Origin: Terriglobus sp.
GTDB lineage: Bacteria; Acidobacteriota; Terriglobia; Terriglobales; Acidobacteriaceae
Length of the DNA: 5,192 nucleotides
NCBI GenBank assembly: GCA_023265355.1
Contig: JAHFTZ010000206.1
Location: 1-5,192, forward strand
Direction of reading: 5' to 3'
The position numbers were made by a program, and so were the translations under genes. Shown one piece after another: positions 1-5,192 of this stretch; the stretch's first letter is position 1, and each line of letters starts with the position of its first letter. The notes under the pieces are model-generated. The model was given only the letters and a program-made list of their open reading frames with translations. It made no database searches and had not been told where the DNA came from.

Positions 1-10
1 GATGTGCGAC

Positions 11-15
11 AGGAG
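11..15 (+). promoter_or_regulatory. Ribosome binding site of the DUF1800 gene
   Basis: AGGAG lies five bases before ATG 21. It decides the start, because the in-frame GTG at 15 shares its first base with the end of this motif and would have no usable ribosome binding site. Confidence 0.6.
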
Positions 16-20
16 TGTGC

Positions 21-2156
21 ATGCGCCTTCGGGCCCTCAGTGGATTCGTTCTCTTCGGTGCGCTGGCCGCGTTCTCAGCCCACGCGGCTAAGCCGAAGCC
101 CAAGGTCAAAGCGCAGGCCGCTGCAGTCGCTCCACTCTCGGCGCGCGAGAGGGCATCGCAGTTCCTGGATCGCTTCACCTTTGGCGCGAGACCAGGAGAG
201 GTAGAAAAGCTGGTAGCGGCAGGGGCGGATGGCCCGGACAAATGGTTCGAACAGCAGCTTAATCCAGCAGCGATTCCTGACGGAGATCTGGAGCGAAGGC
301 TGCGCGACTATCCCACGCTGGTCATGTCTTCGCCGCAGGTGCTGGCGACATTCCCCGACCGTGGAACCATTACGCGCATAGCCGACGGCAAAGCACAGAC
401 TCCCACGGATCCTCAGCTTGCCGCTGTCTATGAGGTGCAGCTCTACAAACTGCAGCTCGAGCGTGACGCCAAGCATACGGCGCAGCTGAATGTCGCTGAT
501 GCCAGGCCTGCAGGGGCGGTAGATCCGCAAAAAGAGATCGACAAGACCACGGCAGCGCGGATCGCAGGCCAGCTCTTCTCTCTGCCCAAAGCCGAACGTA
601 TGAAGGCGCTGCTTGCGTTACCGGTAGCAGATCGCGCCGCCTTTACCTCGAATGTTGCGGGGCAGCAGAAGACCACGCTCATGGCGGACTTTACCCCACG
701 AGAGCGCGAGTACTTCAACTGCATGGCAGCCGGTGTGGGACCCGCCTATCTTGCCCTGAACGAGCTGACGCAGGCGCGGATTCTGAGAGATATTCTCTCC
801 GAACGCCAGTTGCAGGCGGTTATGGCGGACTTCTGGTTCAACCACTTCAATATCTACGCTCCGAAAGATTCTGACCAGTGGTACACGACGGCCTACGAAC
901 GAGACGTGATCCGCAAAAACGCACTGGGCAAGTTCAGCGATCTGCTGATGGCGACGGCCACCAGTCCGGCGATGATGATCTATCTCGATAACTGGCTCTC
1001 CATCGGCCCCAACTCACAGGCGAATGGTGGCAATAACGCCAACGGCAAGCGAGGCAATCGCGGTCTAAATGAGAACTATGCGCGCGAGGTGATGGAGCTC
1101 CACACTCTCTCGGTGAGCGGCGGCTACTCACAAGCCGACGTGACCAGCCTGGCAGCGGTGCTTACCGGATGGTCGGTCGATCATCCCGAACTCGCGGGAC
1201 CGTACCTCTTCGACCCGAAGAAGCACGAACCGGGGCCAAAGCAGTGGCTGGGACAGACCATTCATGCCGGCGAGGCGGACGAGGGAACCACCGCGCTTAA
1301 GGCCTTGGCGGCCAGCCCGAAGACGGCTCACTTCATCGCGTGGAAGCTCGCACAGCGCTTTCTTGCGGACGACCCTCCTGCGTCGGCCGTCGAACGCATC
1401 GCGCAGACCTACATGACGACCGGTGGAGATATCCGCGCGATGCTCCGGACGATGGTGCAGTCGCCGGAGTTCAACTCACGCAAGTACTTCCGGAACAAAG
1501 TGAAGACGCCGGTTGAGTTTGTTGCCTCCACTTTCCGCACCACGGCGACCGATCCGACGAATCCCGGTGCGATCGCGCAAGCCATCGACCGGATGGGCAT
1601 GGGGCTCTATCGCGCACTTCCGCCGACGGGCTACTACATTACAGCGGATAAGTGGATGAACACTGGAGCTCTGCTGGATCGCCTGAACTTCGCCCTGATG
1701 CTTACAGGCGGGAAGTTCGGCGGACAGCGCTTCGATTCGTCGCGTCTGCTCGCGTTGGGTCTGATGTCTCAGCCTGCGGGGACGACACCCTCCACGATTG
1801 CCTCGCGCGCAACTTTGAAAGGCGCTCCCTTGCCCGGTGCATCGTCTCCCGCCAAGGTGCGTGAAGTCCGCATCTCGCATCGGAGTGGTGGCCCAGACGG
1901 TGAGATGGACGAGGCCGCGACGCCGGCCGTCACAGCCGCCACCGGTGCCAGCTCCGTAGCTACTGGAACCGGGGCGGAGCTGGCGCTTTCCGTCCTGGAG
2001 ACGACCTTGGTGGGAGGAGACGTTTCGGCGCAGACGAATGGCTTGATCCTGCAGCAGTTGCATCAGTCGGCTTCGGCGGGAGCGGCCAACTCTGCTTCGA
2101 CACTCGACATGCTGACGGCGCTGGTGTTAGGAGCGCCGGAGTTTCAGCTACGCTGA
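21..2156 (+). CDS. Exported DUF1800 family protein
   Basis: A 711-residue protein recognised as DUF1800, a bacterial family of unknown biochemical function that is usually exported. Residues 1-23 look like a Sec signal peptide (MRLR, hydrophobic core GFVLFGALAAF, then SAHAA), followed by a Lys/Pro/Ala linker to about 40. Family landmarks follow in order: RFTFGARPGEVEKL (51-64), DFWFNHFNIY (270-279), NENYAREVMELHTL (350-363), GGYSQADV then LTGW (367-384), KHEPGPKQWLGQTI (401-414), WKLAQRFLADDPP (441-453), MVQSPEF (478-484), KVKTPVEFVAS (493-503), PPTGYY plus NTGALLDRLNFAL (534-559), and a closing LGAPEFQ. Residues 585-655 are a low-complexity Ala/Thr/Ser/Gly stretch within the C-terminal part. 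I chose ATG 21 because AGGAG lies five bases upstream; GTG 15 in the same frame overlaps that site. Many genomes place a DUF1501 gene just downstream, but here the next gene is convergent. Family assignment is firm; function is unknown. Confidence 0.93.
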   Translation: MRLRALSGFVLFGALAAFSAHAAKPKPKVKAQAAAVAPLSARERASQFLDRFTFGARPGEVEKLVAAGADGPDKWFEQQLNPAAIPDGDLERRLRDYPTLVMSSPQVLATFPDRGTITRIADGKAQTPTDPQLAAVYEVQLYKLQLERDAKHTAQLNVADARPAGAVDPQKEIDKTTAARIAGQLFSLPKAERMKALLALPVADRAAFTSNVAGQQKTTLMADFTPREREYFNCMAAGVGPAYLALNELTQARILRDILSERQLQAVMADFWFNHFNIYAPKDSDQWYTTAYERDVIRKNALGKFSDLLMATATSPAMMIYLDNWLSIGPNSQANGGNNANGKRGNRGLNENYAREVMELHTLSVSGGYSQADVTSLAAVLTGWSVDHPELAGPYLFDPKKHEPGPKQWLGQTIHAGEADEGTTALKALAASPKTAHFIAWKLAQRFLADDPPASAVERIAQTYMTTGGDIRAMLRTMVQSPEFNSRKYFRNKVKTPVEFVASTFRTTATDPTNPGAIAQAIDRMGMGLYRALPPTGYYITADKWMNTGALLDRLNFALMLTGGKFGGQRFDSSRLLALGLMSQPAGTTPSTIASRATLKGAPLPGASSPAKVREVRISHRSGGPDGEMDEAATPAVTAATGASSVATGTGAELALSVLETTLVGGDVSAQTNGLILQQLHQSASAGAANSASTLDMLTALVLGAPEFQLR

Positions 2157-2830
2157 AGCGCGGCAAGAACCTCTTCGGGCTCGGGGCGAACGCGGAAGTC
2201 CGCATGCGCTTCGGCGTAGGTGATGACGCCGTCACGATTGACCACGAAGGTCGCAGGAATGGGAAGCATCCAGTCGCGCTCCAGCGCCGCATCTGCCGAG
2301 GCCATGACGTTCCGTCCGGCATTGATAAAGGGAATGTTCACGAGGATAGAGCGGTAATAGCGCTGCATCTCGGGCGTAAGGGAGTAGGCCACACCGAACT
2401 GCTCTGCAAGCGTGCAGCCTTCATCGCGAAGCAGAGGAAAGGGAATCCCGTGCTGCTGCACGGTAAAGTCGCTCTGCCGCAGCGTCTGTGGCGAGATCGC
2501 AACGACGAGCGCACCCAGTTCGCGTAGCCGAGGTTGCAGGTCGCGCCAGGTCTCCAATTCGGTGACGCAGTAAGGGCACCACCGGCCACGGAAGAAGTCG
2601 ATCACAAGCGGACCGAGCGAGAGCAGGTCGCTGGACTTGATGATCTTGCCGCTAATGGCGTCGGGGAGAGCGAAGGCGGGTGCCGTATCGCCAACCTTCA
2701 GCGCACGGTCTTCGATGCCGCTCTCGAAGAGATCCGCCACGGCGCGTTCGCCGATGGCCAGACGCTCTTCCTGCACGAGCTTTCTTGTGTTCTGCGTAAT
2801 CTCGTCGAGACGCGGCTGGAGTGCAGACAT
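2144..2830 (-). CDS. Peroxiredoxin-like (AhpC/TSA, PRX-like) thiol protein
   Basis: A 228-residue thioredoxin-fold protein of the AhpC/TSA peroxiredoxin-like group, probably a cytoplasmic thiol peroxidase or reductase; no signal peptide is visible. Residues 1-45 are a charged, probably helical extension. The redox domain then begins with KVGDTAPAFALPD (45-57), followed by a hydrophobic strand into FFRGRWCPYCVTEL (79-92). The active-site cysteines are C85 and C88. C88 sits before V-T-E-L, matching C-P-T-E-L after the peroxidatic cysteine of ordinary peroxiredoxins. The canonical PxxxTxxC becomes R81, C85, C88, giving a glutaredoxin-type CPYC. Later family landmarks are IPFPLLRDEG (129-138), LPIPATFVVNRDG (189-201) and RPEPEEVLAAL (215-225). 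ATG 2830 is preferred over GTG 2833; both lie at the ffh stop codon with no clear ribosome binding site, so translation is probably coupled to ffh. The 3' end overlaps the convergent DUF1800 gene by 13 bp. Substrate and electron donor cannot be read from the sequence. Confidence 0.9.
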   Translation of the reverse strand: MSALQPRLDEITQNTRKLVQEERLAIGERAVADLFESGIEDRALKVGDTAPAFALPDAISGKIIKSSDLLSLGPLVIDFFRGRWCPYCVTELETWRDLQPRLRELGALVVAISPQTLRQSDFTVQQHGIPFPLLRDEGCTLAEQFGVAYSLTPEMQRYYRSILVNIPFINAGRNVMASADAALERDWMLPIPATFVVNRDGVITYAEAHADFRVRPEPEEVLAALQRS

Positions 2831-2832
2831 CA

Positions 2833-4215
2833 CTACCGGCCGAAGCGGTTCATGCCGCCCATCTGGCTCATCAGGCGGCGCTGCATCTTGCCGCCACCCG
2901 AACCGATGCCCTTGAACATCTTGCGCATCTGCGCGTACTGGCGAAGAAGGTTGTTGACGTCCTGCACAGAGGTTCCCGAGCCGCGAGCAATGCGCTTGCG
3001 ACGCTGGCCGGAGATGATCTCGTGGTTCGCCCGCTCGCGTGCCGTCATGGAATTAATGATGGCTTCTGTGCGCGTGAGCTGGCCTTCGTCGACGTTCTCT
3101 GCTGCAGCCTGCAGACCCTGGAAGGGGCCGACCGACGGAAGCATCTTCATGATTGACTGCATCGATCCGAGCTTCTTGATCTGGCGGAGTTGATCGCGGA
3201 AGTCTTCGAGGGAGAAGCCGTCGCCTGAGAGGGCTTTCTTGGCAAACTCTTCACTCTTGCCGCGATCGAGCTTCTCTTCGGCGCGTTCGAGCAGGGTGGC
3301 GACGTCGCCCATACCCATGATGCGGGAGACGATACGGTCAGGATGGAAGGCTTCAAAGGCATCCGGCTTTTCACCGGTTCCGATGAACTTCACCGGAGCG
3401 CCAGTGACATTGCGAATCGAAAGAGCCGCACCGCCGCGTGCGTCGCCGTCCATCTTGGTAAGGACAACGCCGGTAATGCCAAGCTGCTTGTGGAAGGCGT
3501 CGGCGGAGTTCACCGCGTCCTGTCCCGTCATCGCGTCTGCGACGAAGAGGATTTCGCTGGGGTTGAGGAGCTTCTTCAGGGAAGCCATCTCGTCCATCAA
3601 CGGCTGATCGATGCCAAGACGTCCTGCGGTATCGACGATGAGAACATCGCAGCCGAAGTTTGCGGCTTCGCGTTTGGCTTCGCGCGCCAGGCGTTCCACA
3701 AGTGGTGTGCCTGCTGGCTCGCCCTTCAGATCGCCCAGATAGATCTGCGCACCGATGGACTTGGCGACGATTTCCAGCTGCTGACGCGCTGCGGGACGAT
3801 AGACGTCGACCGAGACCAGCATGGGGCGGTGTCCGCCCTTCTTTAACCAGCCCGCCAGCTTGCCGCTGGTGGTGGTCTTTCCGGAACCCTGCAGGCCAGC
3901 CATCAGGATGACGGTAGGCGGCTGCGAGGCGAACTTGAAGCGAGCCGTGTCACGGCCTAGGATCTCGACGAGTTCATCGTGGACGATCTTGATGACCTGC
4001 TCGGTGGGGGAGAGAGCAGTAGCGACCTGCGTTCCAAGGGCCTTTTCGCGGACGTGCTCGATGAGCGTTCCGACGACGGTCAGGTTGACGTCCGACTCCA
4101 GAAGGGCGAGGCGAATCTCGCGGAGCGCCTCGGTGATGTTTTCTTCCGTGATGGTGCCCTGGCCGCGAAGATTCTTGAAGGCCCGCTGAAGTTTTTCCTG
4201 GAGATTCTCAAACAT
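2833..4215 (-). CDS. ffh: Signal recognition particle protein Ffh (SRP54 GTPase)
   Basis: A 460-residue GTPase subunit of the bacterial signal recognition particle. With 4.5S/SRP RNA it binds signal sequences leaving the ribosome and hands the complex to the membrane receptor FtsY. The length is close to the usual 450-460. The helical N domain covers about 1-95, including ALLESDVNL (37-45). The NG GTPase carries GLQGSGKTT (107-115, P-loop), DVYRPAA (137-143), DTAGR (195-199), TKMDGDARGGA (253-263, guanine specificity) and GTGEK (279-283). The methionine-rich M domain runs from about 295 and contains the RNA-binding helix region SGQRRKRIARGSGTSVQDV (402-420). A short Gly/Met/Arg tail ends it. 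ATG 4215 starts the standard MFENLQEKL N-terminus, with a modest GGAAG site (4220-4224) four bases upstream. All functional motifs are intact. The gene is divergent from the DinB-like gene and is followed directly by the PRX-like gene rather than by rpsP, its frequent partner in other bacteria. Confidence 0.98.
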   Translation of the reverse strand: MFENLQEKLQRAFKNLRGQGTITEENITEALREIRLALLESDVNLTVVGTLIEHVREKALGTQVATALSPTEQVIKIVHDELVEILGRDTARFKFASQPPTVILMAGLQGSGKTTTSGKLAGWLKKGGHRPMLVSVDVYRPAARQQLEIVAKSIGAQIYLGDLKGEPAGTPLVERLAREAKREAANFGCDVLIVDTAGRLGIDQPLMDEMASLKKLLNPSEILFVADAMTGQDAVNSADAFHKQLGITGVVLTKMDGDARGGAALSIRNVTGAPVKFIGTGEKPDAFEAFHPDRIVSRIMGMGDVATLLERAEEKLDRGKSEEFAKKALSGDGFSLEDFRDQLRQIKKLGSMQSIMKMLPSVGPFQGLQAAAENVDEGQLTRTEAIINSMTARERANHEIISGQRRKRIARGSGTSVQDVNNLLRQYAQMRKMFKGIGSGGGKMQRRLMSQMGGMNRFGR

Positions 4216-4271
4216 ATCGCTTCCAAGTTTATCAGTCGCGCGGGGATATCCTGATCCAGGAGAGAAACCCT
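4216..4271. promoter_or_regulatory. Divergent spacer between ffh and the DinB-like gene
   Basis: Only 56 bases separate two divergent start codons, so promoters for both genes must lie here or inside the opposing coding regions. I see no convincing pair of -35/-10 boxes. The best plus-strand candidate, TTCCAA (4222-4227) and GATATC (4245-4250) with a 17-base gap, matches only half of each sigma-70 consensus. The spacer also holds the palindrome GGATATCC (4244-4251) and a short dyad TCCTG-ATC-CAGGA (4249-4261) that runs into the downstream ribosome binding site. That a regulatory region is present follows from the gene arrangement, not from recognised boxes. Confidence 0.4.
4258..4264 (+). promoter_or_regulatory. 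Ribosome binding site of the DinB-like gene
   Basis: AGGAGAG lies seven bases before ATG 4272, a strong purine-rich match at normal spacing. It supports that start. Its first four bases also form the 3' arm of a small dyad (4249-4261). Confidence 0.65.
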
Positions 4272-4781
4272 ATGGCAGCACCCCAACCCGAACCCTGGCT
4301 TCGCCGGACGCACTCCGATATTCCTGTAGTCCATCGTGCCGTGCTCCACGCCCTGGAGCAGGCCGGAGAGGACATCGAGGCATGGTGTAAGCCGCTTCCT
4401 CTGGAGGATCTGGAATCGCGCCCGCATGGCCTACCTTCAGTTGCGTTTCAGGTGCGCCATATTGCACGCAGTCTCGACCGCCTGATGACCTATGCGGAAG
4501 GGAATGCCCTGAGTGAAGACCAACTGTTGGCGTTGCGAACGGAGGAAGAGGCATCGCCGAACATTGCGGAGTTGTTTGCGGAGCTCGAGGAGACCCTTCG
4601 AAGGACGATCCAGCGCTTGGCGGCCTTACAGCCTGTCGATCTAAACACTCCTCGGGGTCTCGGACGTGCCGGAATCCCGACGACCGTCGGGAGCATCCTG
4701 ATTCACGTAGCGGAACATACGCAGCGGCACGTGGGACAGGTAATTACGACGGCAAAGGTGGTCGCGTCTCTGAGGAGCTAA
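4272..4781 (+). CDS. DinB-like (DUF664/YfiT-type) putative metal-dependent protein
   Basis: A 169-residue protein that looks like a DinB/YfiT-type four-helix bundle. The family includes thiol (bacillithiol, mycothiol) S-transferases and many uncharacterised stress-linked proteins; it is unrelated to DNA polymerase IV, which is also called DinB. Helix 1 spans about 17-38 and ends near AWCKPL. Helix 2 contains VRHIARSLDRLMTYAEG (61-77) with H63. Helix 3 spans about 96-119, and the last helix is SILIHVAEHTQRHVGQVITT (141-160). In it H145, H149 and H153 are spaced four residues apart; H63, H149 and H153 fit the usual metal-binding triad. There is no signal peptide or membrane segment, so it should be cytoplasmic. 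The start has a good ribosome binding site. The gene is divergent from ffh and its stop codon overlaps the convergent engB stop by four bases, so it is probably monocistronic. The fold call is good; the substrate is unknown. Confidence 0.82.
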   Translation: MAAPQPEPWLRRTHSDIPVVHRAVLHALEQAGEDIEAWCKPLPLEDLESRPHGLPSVAFQVRHIARSLDRLMTYAEGNALSEDQLLALRTEEEASPNIAELFAELEETLRRTIQRLAALQPVDLNTPRGLGRAGIPTTVGSILIHVAEHTQRHVGQVITTAKVVASLRS

Positions 4782-5192
4782 TCGGCGAAGGGCTTGTCTC
4801 GCGTGGCCAGGATGCGCGCCCAGAGTTGCTTGATGTTGCGCTGGTCTTTCACTGAGCATGGCATCACTTCATCCACGCCGTGGCCCTTTTTAAGAGCCAG
4901 TACCGAGTTGCCAAGTGTATTGTTCGAGAGTTTGTCGCTCTTGGTCCCCACAACGAGGAAGGGACGACGGATCTCGCGCAGGTAGTTAATGAGCTGGGTA
5001 TCTGGCGGTTGGGGCGGAATATTCGTGTCCACCAGACAGATACAGAGGGCGAGTGTCTCTCGGTCTGCGAGATAGGGATCGATGAAGCCAGACCACTCGG
5101 CGGAGATGGACTTGGAGATCTTCGCGTAGCCGTATCCGGGAAGATCCGCGAAGATGACTTCGGGCGAGGGACGCGGATCGTCATAGAGACCG
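4778..5192 (-). CDS. engB: Ribosome biogenesis GTPase EngB/YsxC (YihA), 3' part
   Basis: The last 137 residues of a TrmE-Era-EngA-EngB-Septin GTPase that helps assemble the 50S ribosomal subunit and is essential in many bacteria. The gene continues past the right edge, so the start, the P-loop (G1) and G2 are not visible. Fragment residues 15-24 read ADLPGYGYAK, the EngB hallmark containing G3 (DLPG). LVDTNIPPQPPDTQL (53-67) follows, then LVVGTKSDKL (79-88) with the G4 guanine-specificity motif TKSD. The G5 region is MPCSVKDQRNI (110-120), where the more usual Ser-Ser and following Gly are replaced by Cys-Ser-Val and Asn. The C-terminus is KQLWARILATRDKPFAD. Reading to the window edge stays open in this frame, so the internal GTG at 5032 is not the start. 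The end overlaps the DinB-like gene's end by four bases. Confidence 0.93.
   Translation of the reverse strand, partial: GLYDDPRPSPEVIFADLPGYGYAKISKSISAEWSGFIDPYLADRETLALCICLVDTNIPPQPPDTQLINYLREIRRPFLVVGTKSDKLSNNTLGNSVLALKKGHGVDEVMPCSVKDQRNIKQLWARILATRDKPFAD

Noticed and set aside
1476..2063. A 195-codon open frame on the minus strand inside the DUF1800 gene
   Set aside because: The translation is rich in Arg, Gly and Gln with no recognisable motif. It lies fully antisense to conserved DUF1800 blocks and is a GC-rich shadow frame.
2534..3193. A 219-codon plus-strand open frame spanning the PRX-like/ffh junction
   Set aside because: It is antisense to two well-supported genes, its product has no domain-like pattern, and it crosses a gene boundary.
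3343..3846. A 167-codon plus-strand open frame inside ffh
   Set aside because: It is antisense to the invariant GTPase motifs of Ffh; the coding signal belongs to the minus strand.
4226..4231. A possible -10 box (TAAACT on the minus strand) for ffh
   Set aside because: No -35 match is found at 16-19 bases. A start set by this box would leave almost no leader and exclude the GGAAG site before ATG 4215.
4778..5032. A short 84-residue gene starting at GTG 5032
   Set aside because: The frame stays open upstream to the window edge and encodes the EngB hallmark DLPGYGYAK, so this is an internal codon of engB.
1..5192. A novel defence system, mobile element, CRISPR array or RNA gene
   Set aside because: I found no direct-repeat array, transposase or integrase motifs, terminal inverted repeats, or tRNA/rRNA-like structure. 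Nearly every base belongs to five recognisable genes.

Overview
The window is a compact, gene-dense piece of a GC-rich bacterial chromosome. Four complete genes and one truncated gene fill almost all of it. Protein style points to Acidobacteriota (Terriglobus/Granulicella/Edaphobacter-like): a secreted DUF1800 protein with an Ala/Pro/Lys-rich N-terminus, a PRX-like protein with a CPYC centre, and an EngB with the 'VDTNIPPQPPDTQL' segment. This placement is inferred by eye and was not searched.

Layout, left to right. (1) A plus-strand gene for an exported DUF1800 protein occupies 21-2156. (2) A minus-strand pair follows. ffh (signal recognition particle GTPase, 2833-4215) is transcribed first, then a PRX-like/AhpC-TSA thiol protein (2144-2830) whose start lies directly after the ffh stop codon. 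The tail of the PRX-like gene overlaps the tail of the DUF1800 gene by 13 bp. (3) A 56-bp divergent spacer separates ffh from a plus-strand DinB-like (DUF664/YfiT-type) putative metal-dependent protein at 4272-4781. (4) The 3' part of a minus-strand engB/ysxC GTPase (4778 to the right edge) converges on the DinB-like gene with a 4-bp overlap.

Ffh and EngB are two core GTPases on the same strand. Ffh targets nascent membrane proteins, and EngB assembles the large ribosomal subunit. The PRX-like protein is probably co-expressed with Ffh by translational coupling, but there is no evidence of a shared pathway. The DUF1800 and DinB-like genes look like independent accessory genes. Both convergent junctions overlap in coding sequence, so neither has room for an intergenic intrinsic terminator.

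I see no mobile element, CRISPR array, tRNA, rRNA, phage gene or defence system, and no gene-free stretch over 300 bases. The window is largely ordinary. The points most worth a second look are the ffh/PRX-like stop-start junction, the CPYC centre on a peroxiredoxin scaffold, and the apparent lack of a DUF1501 partner next to DUF1800.
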